Shown here: one piece after another, positions 14,264 through 22,363 of the stretch
How positions within the stretch are numbered: the first letter of the stretch is position 1
Layout: each line of letters begins with the position of its first letter
The notes under the pieces: generated by a model
Told to the model about the DNA's origin: nothing
Databases searched by the model: none
Seen by the model: the letters and a program-made list of their open reading frames with translations, nothing else
From: Candidatus Desantisiibacteriota bacterium
GTDB lineage: Bacteria > UBA9089 > CG2-30-40-21
Reading direction: 5' to 3'
Length of the DNA stretch: 22,585 nucleotides
NCBI GenBank assembly: GCA_016208205.1
Contig: JACQYP010000055.1
Location: forward strand, 1-22,585
Position numbers and translations under genes: made by a program

Positions 14264-15367
14264 ATGTCCATGCTTTATTATTTTCTCTACGAAAAACTAT
14301 ATGCACCAGAGACCATAACCTCTATCTTCAGGGTTTTTAAGTATATTACCCTTCGTACAGCCTGTGCTACCTTAACCGCACTTTTCATCTCCTTTATTGT
14401 TACCCCGTGGATAATAAATAGGTTCAAGAAATACAAGATGAGTCAGGTTCTGAGAGTGGATCATCATAAGACTAATGGTACTAAGTCTGAAACCCCAACC
14501 ATGGGTGGTGTAATCATCCTGTTTTCCTTGCTCTTATCTGCAGCCATCTGGGCAAGATGGGATGCCAGATTTACCCTTTTAATGGTTATTGTAACTGTTG
14601 GGTTTGGGTGGCTTGGTTTTCTTGATGACTATTTGAAGCTGATAAAAAAACAACCGGAGGGATTGGTTGCGAGATATAAGTTTATTGGGCAGATGGTGAT
14701 TGCCGGAAGCATAGCTGCATATCTTTATTATTTTCCTTCTCACTTGGTGTACGGACATGCCGTCTCTATCCCTTTTGTCAGTGGTGAACCATGGGAACTG
14801 GGATATATGTTTATCCCATTTGTGATGCTGGTTATTGTAGGCACATCGAATGCTGTCAACCTTACTGACGGTCTGGATGGATTGGCAATAGGGGCAGTTA
14901 TTCTGGATACCATTGGATTGATATTGGTGGCTTATCTGGCAGGGCATTATAAATTTGCAGAATACCTGAAGATCATCTATGTCCAGGGTGGCGGGGAAAT
15001 AACCGTTTATCTTGGGGCAATGCTTGGTGCATCCATAGGCTTTTTATGGTACAATGCTCACCCTGCTCAAATCTTTATGGGTGATACAGGTGCCCTGTCT
15101 CTGGGAGGGATATTAGGAACCGCAGCTGTATTGACAAAAAACGAGTTATTGCTGTTGATTATCGGTGGACTTTTTGTCATTGAGGCATTGTCTGTAATTA
15201 TTCAGGTAGCATCTTTTAAGTTTTTCGGTCGCAGGATGTTTGCCATGGCACCCCTCCACCATCACTTTGAATTAAAGGGATGGTCAGAAACAAAGGTAGT
15301 TGTCAGATTCTGGATCATTGCCGGAATATTCTTGCTTGTGAGCTTGAGTACGTTTAAGTTGAGATGA
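14264..15367 (+). CDS. mraY: Phospho-MurNAc-pentapeptide translocase MraY
   Basis: This polytopic membrane enzyme makes lipid I from UDP-MurNAc-pentapeptide and undecaprenyl phosphate. Signatures: TPTMGGVIIL, FLDDYLKLIKK, the NLTDGLDGLAIG aspartate motif, WYNAHPAQIFMGDTGALSLGG and APLHHHFELKGWSETKVV. About ten membrane helices are present. The N-terminus is uncertain. The open frame reaches GTG 14210 inside the inverted repeat, but homologs begin at a YYFLY-type segment, so ATG 14264 or 14270 is preferred, though with a poor ribosome-binding site. The region before TPTMGG reads DHHKTNGTKSE instead of the usual DGPQSHKKK-type, a mild variant. Confidence 0.93.
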   Translation: MSMLYYFLYEKLYAPETITSIFRVFKYITLRTACATLTALFISFIVTPWIINRFKKYKMSQVLRVDHHKTNGTKSETPTMGGVIILFSLLLSAAIWARWDARFTLLMVIVTVGFGWLGFLDDYLKLIKKQPEGLVARYKFIGQMVIAGSIAAYLYYFPSHLVYGHAVSIPFVSGEPWELGYMFIPFVMLVIVGTSNAVNLTDGLDGLAIGAVILDTIGLILVAYLAGHYKFAEYLKIIYVQGGGEITVYLGAMLGASIGFLWYNAHPAQIFMGDTGALSLGGILGTAAVLTKNELLLLIIGGLFVIEALSVIIQVASFKFFGRRMFAMAPLHHHFELKGWSETKVVVRFWIIAGIFLLVSLSTFKLR

Positions 15368-15377
15368 AGAAAAGTGG

Positions 15378-15491
15378 TCAGGAGTCAGGAGACAGAATAA
15401 GACAGCAATGGCACAACGGCACAGAGGCACAAAGGAAGAAGGAAAGAGCAAAAGCAATTCTGTCCTTCTGACCTCTGACCCCTGACTCCTG
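15378..15491. repeat. TCAGGAGTCAGGAGACAG inverted repeat (family H) with family D core
   Basis: Left arm 15378-15398 pairs with TCAGAAGG/CTGACCCCTGACTCCTGA-type sequence at 15457-15491. Between them lies GGCACAACGGCACAGAGGCACAAAGG, the same unit found inside hydG. It fills most of the mraY-murD gap. Confidence 0.75.
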
Positions 15492-15518
15492 AATTCTTTA
15501 ATTGCAAAGGATACCCCT

Positions 15519-16922
15519 ATGATTGATGTTAAAGGAAAAATAGTTACTGTTGTCGGGCTTGGGAGAAGCGGTCTGGCAGCATCTAAGTTGTTACATAAAA
15601 TAGGTGCTATTGTCAGGGCAACGGATACAAAGCCCATGGATAGCCTTGATAGCGGGATTGAAGGGTTGAGGCTGTCAGGGATAGAGATTGAAACAGGCAA
15701 GAATACGCCTAAGTTCTTTGATGGGTCACAATTAATAGTTCTCAGCCCTGGTATTCCGGGGAATATCCCTGTTATTGCCAGAAGTATTGCCGGTGGTGTG
15801 CCTGTAATCTCTGAGATTGAGCTGGGATGGCAATGTTTGCAGGGGCAAAGGGTTGTAGGGATAACAGGAACAAATGGCAAGACAACCACAACAACCCTGA
15901 TAGGTGAAATACTTAAAACATCAGGAATGAACCTGTTTGTTGGGGGGAATATTGGTACTCCCTTGTGTGAGAAGGTATTAGAGTTGGAAAAGGATACGGC
16001 TGTAATTTTAGAGATAAGCAGCTTTCAATTAGAGGAAATAGACAGGTTCAGGGCTAATATCTCTGTATTTCTCAATCTTACCCCTGATCACCTTGACAGA
16101 TATAAAGACATGGACGAATATACCAGAGCAAAGGCAAGAATATTTGATAATCAAACGCCCTTTGATTTTAGTGTTCTTAATGCTGATTATGATACCGTAC
16201 TCTCCCTTGCCAGGCATGGTGAGGCAGAGCAAATATATTTCTCAAGGCAGAAAAGATTAAATCATAGCGGGGTTTATTTAGAGAACGGAAAGATTGTAGC
16301 AAATATATATGGACAGAGACTGAGTATCTGCAAGCAGGAGGATGTCCGAATCCCTGGTCCATATAACCTTGAAAATGCTATGGCTGCAACAGCTGTTGCC
16401 CTGCTGCTGAAAATACCATCAGAGATAATTGCCAAAACCCTGCGAGGGTTTAAGGGTGTAGAACATCGGATGGAATTGACAGAGGTTATCAATGGCATAA
16501 GATTTATCAATGATTCCAAGGCAACCAATGTTGACTCAGTGCTTTGTGCCTTAAACAGCTTTCCATCTCCAATTGTTCTTATCGCTGGAGGCAAGGATAA
16601 GGGTTGTGATTACAGACGATTAACCCCCTTATTGAATGAAAAGGTCAGGGCAATGGTCCTATTGGGTGAGGCTGCTGAAAGGATCGAAAAGGAATCCGGA
16701 TTTAAGCCAAGTTATCGCACATCTTCTCTGGAGGAGGCAGTCCTGACTTCATATCAAGCAGCGTCAACAGGGGATACGGTGTTATTTTCTCCGGCATGTT
16801 CAAGCTTTGATATGTTTAAGAATTATGAGGAAAGGGGCAGGATTTTTAAGGAGATAGTGCGTGTACAGATAGGCACAAAGGCACAAAGTAAGAAGGAAGC
16901 TATATATAAGGAAAATTTGTAA
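15519..16922 (+). CDS. murD: UDP-MurNAc-L-alanine:D-glutamate ligase MurD
   Basis: The 467-residue ligase adds D-Glu to UDP-MurNAc-L-Ala. It has an N-terminal Rossmann-like domain (VVGLGRSGLAASKLL, about 11-25), SPGIPGN (about 77-83), the ATP loop GITGTNGKTTTTTLIGEIL (about 114-132), LEISSFQLE (about 163-171), NLTPDHLDR, HRMELTEV (about 315-322), FINDSKATN, IAGGKDKG and SPACSSFDMFKNYEERG. AAAGGA lies about 8 bases before the ATG. The C-terminal 20 or so residues (after EIVRVQ) are encoded by a family D repeat, which also sets the stop; the normal protein would end shortly after EIV. Confidence 0.95.
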   Translation: MIDVKGKIVTVVGLGRSGLAASKLLHKIGAIVRATDTKPMDSLDSGIEGLRLSGIEIETGKNTPKFFDGSQLIVLSPGIPGNIPVIARSIAGGVPVISEIELGWQCLQGQRVVGITGTNGKTTTTTLIGEILKTSGMNLFVGGNIGTPLCEKVLELEKDTAVILEISSFQLEEIDRFRANISVFLNLTPDHLDRYKDMDEYTRAKARIFDNQTPFDFSVLNADYDTVLSLARHGEAEQIYFSRQKRLNHSGVYLENGKIVANIYGQRLSICKQEDVRIPGPYNLENAMAATAVALLLKIPSEIIAKTLRGFKGVEHRMELTEVINGIRFINDSKATNVDSVLCALNSFPSPIVLIAGGKDKGCDYRRLTPLLNEKVRAMVLLGEAAERIEKESGFKPSYRTSSLEEAVLTSYQAASTGDTVLFSPACSSFDMFKNYEERGRIFKEIVRVQIGTKAQSKKEAIYKENL

Positions 16923-17182
16923 TCGTTCACAATGGATAGATACAAAAGAACAGCTCTTATGCCCGTGGAGACCAAAAGGAAGGGTTAGGACACCTGATGG
17001 GGAGATTCCTGCATACGCAGGAATGACAGCAATATACGGTGTCCGTTCAGAACCGACAACCGTGAACGGTTACGAAAATTTATGCTGAATATGCGGATAT
17101 AGGATTGCCATATTCTCTGTATCTCTGTATCTCTGTATCTCTGTGCCTCTGTGCCTCTGTGCCTTTATGCCGCCTCTCTGTA
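16871..17182. repeat. Repeat-filled murD-ftsW spacer (families C, D, L)
   Basis: GGCACAAAGGCACAAAG (16871-16888) at the end of murD is inverted relative to CTCTGTGCCTCTGTGCC units at 17140-17180, which follow tandem ATCTCTGT units (17113-17145). Inside are hairpin ATTCCTGC-ATAC-GCAGGAAT (17005-17024, family L) and a CCGTGAACGGTTAC copy of family C (17058-17073). No gene is supported between 16923 and 17197. Confidence 0.7.
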
Positions 17183-17197
17183 CAGAAAGGAAAAATA

Positions 17198-18307
17198 ATG
17201 AATTACTCTCGAGCTCGATTTGACATTATTTTATTTTTGATTACCATTACCTTAGTAGGTATTGGGGTATTGATGATCTATAGTTCCAGTGCTATCTTTG
17301 CTCAAAAGTTTACACAGGATAGCTATTTTTTGTTCAAGAAACAAATCCTCTGGATATGTATCAGCAGTATAGGAATGCTTATTGCATGGAAGACTGATTA
17401 CAAGCTGCTTCGTAAGTATAAAGGAATTATTATCGCTGTGGGACTGTTTTTATTGATACTGACTATTATCCCGCATGTTGGCTACAGAATAGGTGGAGGA
17501 ACAAGATGGTTAAAGATAGTAGGACTTACTTTTCAGCCGTCAGAACTGATTAAGCTATGCCTCATTCTCTGGATGGCTGATTTTATTGTCAAGAGAAAGG
17601 CACATCTTAAGAGTATGCTCAAGGGATTTCTGCCGGCATTGATGTTTTTATTGCTTATTATCGCTATCTTATTGAAACAGCCCCACTTTGGGATGATTAT
17701 CCTGCTTTTTAGTGTAAGCATGGTTATCCTCTTTATTGGAGGAATAAACTTAAAGCACATGTTTTTTCTGCTTCTGGTTTCAATTCCCGCTCTGGCATTT
17801 ATAGCCTTTAAGTCACCATATCGTGTCAGACGGCTAACTATTTTTTTGGATCCATGGTCAGATGCCGGTGATAAAGGGTATCATATTATCCAATCATTGA
17901 TTGCGTTAGGGTCCGGGGGTTTATTTGGTGTGGGACTGGGTGAGAGTAAGCAAAAGCTGTTCTACCTGCCTGAGTCATCAACAGATTTTATCTTTGCCAT
18001 CATCGGGGAAGAGGGTGGATTTATTTTTGCTACTGCGGTTGTTCTCTTATTCGTTGGTTTCGCTTATTGCGGGACAAGGATATGCCTGGCTACAGATGAT
18101 TTCTTTGCCAGTTTACTTGCCTTTAGCCTGACATTTATTATTGTTGCCCAGGCATTTCTTAATATTGGTGTGGTAACAGGGGTATTGCCAACTACCGGTG
18201 TGCCGTTGCCGTTTATTAGCTTTGGCGGATCTGCTTTAGTCTTTAATATGGTGTCTGTGGGAATATTGCTGAATATTGCCAAGGGTTCATTTGTGAGAAG
18301 GGGATGA
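17198..18307 (+). CDS. ftsW: FtsW, septal peptidoglycan glycosyltransferase (SEDS family)
   Basis: The 369-residue membrane protein polymerises lipid II at the septum with its partner class B PBP. SEDS signatures: GVLMIYSSSAIFAQ first helix, GGGTRWLKI-x-x-x-x-FQPSELIKL (about 89-108), DPWSDAGDKGYHIIQSLIALGSGGLFGVGLGESKQKLFYLPE (about 218-259, split by natural loops), DFIFAIIGEEGG (about 263-274) and GVLPTTGVPLPFISFGGSAL (about 327-346). The frame is open back to 17105, but those 31 codons are a Leu/Cys-rich translation of repeats; ATG 17198 with GAAAGGA is preferred. FtsI, the usual partner, is not encoded in this cluster. Confidence 0.93.
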   Translation: MNYSRARFDIILFLITITLVGIGVLMIYSSSAIFAQKFTQDSYFLFKKQILWICISSIGMLIAWKTDYKLLRKYKGIIIAVGLFLLILTIIPHVGYRIGGGTRWLKIVGLTFQPSELIKLCLILWMADFIVKRKAHLKSMLKGFLPALMFLLLIIAILLKQPHFGMIILLFSVSMVILFIGGINLKHMFFLLLVSIPALAFIAFKSPYRVRRLTIFLDPWSDAGDKGYHIIQSLIALGSGGLFGVGLGESKQKLFYLPESSTDFIFAIIGEEGGFIFATAVVLLFVGFAYCGTRICLATDDFFASLLAFSLTFIIVAQAFLNIGVVTGVLPTTGVPLPFISFGGSALVFNMVSVGILLNIAKGSFVRRG

Positions 18308-18310
18308 GTT

Positions 18311-18397
18311 GTAATCGGTTATCAGTAAATACTTATCTGATTATCTGATTACCTGATTACCTGATTACCGATAACCGATTACCGATACCTGATTACC
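18311..18397. repeat. ACCGATTA/CTGATTACC tandem and inverted repeat (family M)
   Basis: TAATCGGTTATCAG (18312-18325) is inverted relative to several CTGATTACC and ACCGATAACCGATTACC units (18340-18397). The same family lies at 19480-19590 after murG. It fills the ftsW-murG gap. Confidence 0.75.
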
Positions 18398-18420
18398 ATC
18401 TTCCTGATTCGAGGTGAAAA

Positions 18421-19497
18421 GTGCGAGTAGTTATTACCGGCGGGGGAACAGGTGGACACCTTTACCCCGGGATATCAATTGCATATGGTTTGAAAAAAAG
18501 ACAGGCAGAGATACTGTTTATTGGTAATATCAATGGAATTGAGGCTAAGGTTGTCCCTCATGAAGGATTTGAGTTTAAGGGAATTGATGTTTGTGGCTGG
18601 AATAGAACACTGCCTGGAATTTTCAGGGTAGTGTGGAAATTAATAGGAGCATTTTTTGCATCCCGTAGATATTTATTGGAATTTAAGCCCTCTGTTATCC
18701 TGGGAACAGGCGGTTATGTTTGTGTGCCAATAATTCTTGCTGGAATAACATTAGGAATAAGATGTGTGCTGCATGAACAAAATGCTCTACCCGGATTGGC
18801 AGTAAGAATGCTTGCAATGATTGTAGATAAAATAGCTGTTTCTATGCCTGAATCTTCCAAATATTTGCCGCATAAAAAGATTGTTGTTACCGGCAATCCT
18901 ATTCGAGGAGGGATTGGACAGGTAAAAAAACAGCAGGCATGTGAGAGGTTTGGCCTTTCAACAGATAAGACTACTGTGCTTGTATTTGGTGGGAGCAGGG
19001 GGGCAAGAAGCATAAATATGGCAGTCATAGAGGCTTTAACTAAGGGTAGCCTTGGTCTGGAAGATTTGCAGATTATCTGGGTTACAGGTTCAGACGATTA
19101 CTCAATGGTATGCCAAAATGTTTCTGGTCCAGGGTATCGGATATTTGAATATCTCAATGATATGGACTATGCCTATGGAGCTGCTGATCTGGTGATATGT
19201 CGAAGCGGTGCCACAACTGTGGCTGAGATTATTGCCTGTTGTGTGCCGGCAATCATGGTCCCGTATCCCTATGCCACAGATAACCATCAGGAAAAAAATG
19301 CACGGGTGTTAGGGCAATGTGGGGCAGCAAGGGTGGTGCTTGATGCTGAATTACCCCAGGGAAGGCTGGCTGAGGTGATGGCTGAATTGACCTATGATGT
19401 TAGAAAATTAGACAGAATGAGACAGGGATATGCAGGGTTTGGCATGGATCCACATGGTGCGGTGGATAGGGTGATACAGATAATCGGTAATCGGTGA
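18421..19497 (+). CDS. murG: MurG, lipid II-forming GlcNAc transferase
   Basis: The 358-residue peripheral membrane GT28 enzyme adds GlcNAc to lipid I. Motifs: ITGGGTGGHLYPGISIA (about 5-21), GTGGYVCVP (about 98-106), HEQNALPG (about 118-125), VTGNPIRG (about 157-164), VFGGSRGARSIN (about 188-199), ADLVICRSGATTVAEI (about 255-270) and PYPYATDNHQEKNA (about 280-293). Start is GTG 18421 with GAGGTG about 6 bases upstream. The last residues (QIIGNR) and the TGA stop are encoded by the family M repeat. Confidence 0.95.
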   Translation: MRVVITGGGTGGHLYPGISIAYGLKKRQAEILFIGNINGIEAKVVPHEGFEFKGIDVCGWNRTLPGIFRVVWKLIGAFFASRRYLLEFKPSVILGTGGYVCVPIILAGITLGIRCVLHEQNALPGLAVRMLAMIVDKIAVSMPESSKYLPHKKIVVTGNPIRGGIGQVKKQQACERFGLSTDKTTVLVFGGSRGARSINMAVIEALTKGSLGLEDLQIIWVTGSDDYSMVCQNVSGPGYRIFEYLNDMDYAYGAADLVICRSGATTVAEIIACCVPAIMVPYPYATDNHQEKNARVLGQCGAARVVLDAELPQGRLAEVMAELTYDVRKLDRMRQGYAGFGMDPHGAVDRVIQIIGNR

Positions 19498-19590
19498 TCG
19501 GGTAATCAGGTTATCGGTTATCAGTGAAGAGAAAGCAATAATTGGTTGTTGCTGAATTACCGATAACCTGATAACTGATAACCGATAACC
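19480..19590. repeat. Family M inverted repeat at the murG end
   Basis: TAATCGGTAATCGGTGATCGG (19481 onward) and GGTAATCAGGTTATCGGTTATCAGT pair with ATTACCGATAACCTGATAACTGATAACCG (19556-19590). About 30 unique bases lie between the arms. The murG stop is in the left arm; the murC ribosome-binding site follows directly. Confidence 0.8.
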
Positions 19591-19609
19591 TATTTACAAG
19601 GAGGGAAAA

Positions 19610-20977
19610 ATGTTCAAAAAAATACAACACATTCATTTTATTGGGATTGGCGGTTCAGGGATGAGCGGCATTGCTGAGGTATTATTAAACTTAGGCTACA
19701 ATGTTACCGGTTCAGACATGGCTGAGACAGAGATTACTAAAAGGTTGAAGGAATTGGGTGGAAAGATTTATATCGGGCATAGCTCAAAAAATATTGATGA
19801 TACTGATGTTGTTGTCTATTCCTCTGCTGTTTCAAAAGAAAATCCAGAGGTTTTAGCTGCTCGGGAGAAGCGGATACCGGTTATTCCAAGGGCAGAGATG
19901 TTGGCTGAATTGATGCGGCTAAAGTATGGGATTGCTGTGGCTGGTGCACATGGAAAGACAACCACAACATCCATGGTATCCCTGGTGCTTTCTATGGCAG
20001 GAATGGATCCAACAGTGGTTGTTGGCGGCAGGTTTAATGATATTGGCAGCAATGCCCGGCTTGGCAGCTCAGAATACTTAGTAGCTGAAAGCGATGAAAG
20101 CGATGGCAGCTTTTTAAGGTTATCTCCAATTATTGCTGTGGTCACAAATATCGATGAGGAGCATCTGGATTATTATAAGGATATTGTCCAGATAAAAGAT
20201 ACCTTTGTGCAGTTTATGAACAAGGTGCCATTTTATGGCAGCGTCATCCTTTGCCTTGATAACGAACACCTTAAGACAGTAATGGACAAAATCGAAAGAA
20301 GGGTTATTACCTATGGGTTGACCAAAGAAGCACAGATACGGGCAGAAGAGATACATCTCGATGGTTTTTCTTCAGAGTTTACAGTAGTCTTTGAGAATAC
20401 AGCTCTTGGCAGAATAAGGCTTAAGGTGCCGGGTATGCATTACGTATCCAATGCCTTAGCTGCTGTAGCTGTTGGACTGGATTTGGGCATTGAGTTTGAA
20501 AAAATTGTTGATGCCCTTGGTGGCTATAGCGGTGTGCAAAGAAGGTTCCAGATAGTGGGAGAATATAATAATATCACAATTATTGACGATTATGCCCATC
20601 ACCCCACAGAGATAGCAGCTACCCTGGCTGCTGCCAAATCATCCGGCAGAAGGGTTGTGGCTGTGTTCCAACCACATCGCTACACCCGTACAAAAGCACT
20701 GACAAAAGGCTTTGGGCAATGCTTTAATGATGCTGATGTGGTTATAGTTACAAATATTTATGGGGCAGGCGAAAAACCAATAGAAGGGGTGGATGCTTCC
20801 CTGATTGTAAAAAGCCTGGTAGAATCCGGACATTCAAGGGTAATGTTTTTACAAACCCATGATGAAATAGTTGATTTTTTACATGGATTCCTCTGCCCGC
20901 AAGATGTGGTAATTACACTGGGCGCTGGTGATATCTGGAAGGTAGGGAAAAGATTATGGGAGAGATTGAAGGCATAG
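19610..20977 (+). CDS. murC: UDP-MurNAc:L-alanine ligase MurC
   Basis: The 455-residue ligase adds L-Ala to UDP-MurNAc, the first stem-peptide step and the user of the MurB product. Motifs: FIGIGGSGMSGIAEVLL (about 9-25), VTGSDMAET (about 32-40), AGAHGKTTTTSMVSLVL (about 111-127), SDESDGSFL (about 165-173), ITNIDEEHLD-type (VTNIDEEHLDYY), FENTALG, IDDYAHHPTEI (about 326-336), FQPHRYTRTK and GAGDIWKVG. AAGGAGGG is 5 bases before ATG. The stop TAG is at the start of a family D repeat. Confidence 0.95.
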   Translation: MFKKIQHIHFIGIGGSGMSGIAEVLLNLGYNVTGSDMAETEITKRLKELGGKIYIGHSSKNIDDTDVVVYSSAVSKENPEVLAAREKRIPVIPRAEMLAELMRLKYGIAVAGAHGKTTTTSMVSLVLSMAGMDPTVVVGGRFNDIGSNARLGSSEYLVAESDESDGSFLRLSPIIAVVTNIDEEHLDYYKDIVQIKDTFVQFMNKVPFYGSVILCLDNEHLKTVMDKIERRVITYGLTKEAQIRAEEIHLDGFSSEFTVVFENTALGRIRLKVPGMHYVSNALAAVAVGLDLGIEFEKIVDALGGYSGVQRRFQIVGEYNNITIIDDYAHHPTEIAATLAAAKSSGRRVVAVFQPHRYTRTKALTKGFGQCFNDADVVIVTNIYGAGEKPIEGVDASLIVKSLVESGHSRVMFLQTHDEIVDFLHGFLCPQDVVITLGAGDIWKVGKRLWERLKA

Positions 20978-20998
20978 AGGCACAAAGGAACAGAGACA

Positions 20999-21291
20999 GG
21001 GTGTATCGGAAATATAGTTAATCAAATAGAAGTACTTTCTGCAGACGATAAATTTGATGTATTGACAGGAAATAACGTTGAATTTTCCTACAGAAATAGC
21101 AATTTGAAAAAATATATTGTAATTAATGCAGAATTGTTGTTGACAAAACGAGATTTTTTAGGTATCATTAGTGTAGTAAACTCGATTCTTAAAAAGAGGT
21201 ATAATGCCCAATATAGGAGAAGGGGTGCTGGAAGTATTTTTAAGAACCCGGAAGGGGTATTTTCATAGAAACTGATAAGGGATGCAACCAC
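20999..21291 (+). pseudogene. murB: murB remnant (central segment only)
   Basis: The frame of 20999-21267 reads GCIGNIVNQIEVLSADDKF, then a FSYRNSNLKKYIVINAEL segment, then RRRGAGSIFKNPEGVFS. These match the UDP-MurNAc enolpyruvate reductase middle: the GG-x-I-x-x-V region, the YR-x-S substrate tyrosine, and the (A)G(S)(V/I)FKNPEG signature. TAG at 21268-21270 falls where AG is normal, and the frame continues KLIRDA, like (G)KLIE-x-AGL in homologs, before meeting a family K repeat. The FAD-binding N-terminal half and the C-terminal domain are missing, and a family D repeat abuts the left end. The usual protein has about 300 residues. It sits in the standard murB slot between murC and ddl. Not functional as it stands. 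Confidence 0.8.
21140..21168 (+). promoter_or_regulatory. Promoter candidate inside the murB remnant
   Basis: TTGACA (21140-21145, 6/6), spacer exactly 17, TATCAT (21163-21168, 5/6). It would start transcripts near 21175, ahead of ddl and ftsQ. It could be chance in a decaying AT-rich segment. Confidence 0.4.
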
Positions 21292-21314
21292 GGACACGGA
21301 CAACGGACACGGAT
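21281..21314. repeat. CACGGACACGGAC tandem repeat (family K-like) before ddl
   Basis: ACCACGGACACGGACAACGG-type sequence replaces the 3' end of murB and runs up to the ddl ATG. It resembles one arm of the 14134-14220 repeat without the second arm. It offers no ribosome-binding site. Confidence 0.6.
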
Positions 21315-21315
21315 T

Positions 21316-22287
21316 ATGGACTTAAGGGAATATTTTCTACATAAAAAAATTGGGGTATTGGCAGGAGGGGTATCTTCAGAAAGAGAGGTCTCTCTTCGCT
21401 CAGGGAACAATGTTTTAGACTCATTAAAACGACAAGGGTTCAAAACATTTATCATTGATCCTGCTGATAATGATTTTATTGAGCAGATAAAAGTGATGGA
21501 TGTTGCCTTTATTGCCTTGCATGGCGGGTACGGAGAGGATGGCAGTATCCAGGGTCTGCTTGAGGTTATGGGAATACCGTACACAGGATCAGGTGTTCTG
21601 GCTTCAGCTTTAGCTATGAATAAAGTAGCTTCTAAACGAATATTAAGGGAGCAAGGGATACCAACCCCTGACTATGCTTGTTTCCCATGGACAGATGAGA
21701 ATGTGAGCAGTAAATTAGGGTTACCCTTAATAGCTAAACCAATATCAGAGGGCTCGAGTGTAGGGGTGACCATCATAAGGGATGAGTCAGAGATAAAAGG
21801 GATTATTGATGAGCTGACAGATAAATACAGGGATGTTTTTTTAGAAAAATATATCCATGGTCAATCAGTAACCGTGGGTATTCTTGGCAATGGCAAAAAA
21901 ATGCGTGCCTTGCCAATATTAGAATTAGTGAGCAAGAATGAGTTTTATGATTATGAGGCTAAATATACATCAGGAATGACCGAATTTATTATTCCGGCAA
22001 GATTGGATGCGGATATATACAAGACCGTATGTCAGACAGCCATTAATGCTCATCTTATTCTTGGATGTGAGGGATTTTCCAGGGTTGATATCCTTGTTGC
22101 AGATGATGGAACTCCTTTTGTGCATGATGTTAACACCATCCCGGGATTGACAAATTTAAGTGATTTGCCGGCATGTGCTGCTAATGATGGCATGAATTAT
22201 GATGAGCTTATTTTTGAGATGCTCTGCTCTGCTTATTATAGAGGTAAGATAACCGCTTGCGGTTGTCGGTTCACAGTGCACAGTTAA
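21316..22287 (+). CDS. ddl: D-alanine--D-alanine ligase (Ddl)
   Basis: The 323-residue ATP-grasp ligase makes D-Ala-D-Ala for MurF. Motifs: GVLAGGVSSEREVSLRSG (about 13-30), LHGGYGEDGSIQGLLE (about 72-87), PYTGSGVLASALAMNK (about 92-107), IAKPISEGSSVGV (about 140-152), EFYDYEAKYTSGMTEF (about 212-227), SRVDILVADDG and HDVNTIPGLTNLSDLP (about 270-285). The magnesium-site motif usually reads E-x-N-T-x-P-G-(M/L)-T; here Asp271 replaces Glu, with Asn273 kept. ATG 21316 has no clear ribosome-binding site because the repeat precedes it. The C-terminal residues after SAYYRGK are encoded by a repeat that also gives the TAA. Confidence 0.93.
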   Translation: MDLREYFLHKKIGVLAGGVSSEREVSLRSGNNVLDSLKRQGFKTFIIDPADNDFIEQIKVMDVAFIALHGGYGEDGSIQGLLEVMGIPYTGSGVLASALAMNKVASKRILREQGIPTPDYACFPWTDENVSSKLGLPLIAKPISEGSSVGVTIIRDESEIKGIIDELTDKYRDVFLEKYIHGQSVTVGILGNGKKMRALPILELVSKNEFYDYEAKYTSGMTEFIIPARLDADIYKTVCQTAINAHLILGCEGFSRVDILVADDGTPFVHDVNTIPGLTNLSDLPACAANDGMNYDELIFEMLCSAYYRGKITACGCRFTVHS

Positions 22288-22343
22288 ATCAGATTGTAAA
22301 TATATTAACCGTGAATCGATAACTGTAAACCGTGAACGGTTAC
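22244..22343. repeat. Inverted repeat (family C/I) at the ddl end
   Basis: Left arm 22247-22285 (ATAACCGCTTGCGGTTGTCGG, then TTCACAGT) pairs imperfectly with 22305-22343 (TTAACCGTGAATCGATAAC, then CCGTGAACGGTTAC). The left arm codes for the end of ddl and its stop. It fills most of the ddl-ftsQ gap. Confidence 0.7.
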
Positions 22344-22363
22344 TACCACAGGAAATTATAAAT

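Noticed and set aside
15284..15889. Long minus-strand ORF (201 residues) across mraY-murD
   Set aside because: It is antisense to the conserved MurD N-terminus and a repeat; no domain is recognisable.
17105..17197. N-terminal extension of FtsW
   Set aside because: The 31 codons translate tandem CTCTGT repeats and give a Leu/Cys-rich stretch unlike FtsW; ATG 17198 has a ribosome-binding site and starts the family sequence.
18311..18397. Possible CRISPR array (short tandem units CTGATTACC and ACCGATTA)
   Set aside because: Units are 8-10 bases with no unique spacers; they are interspersed repeats.
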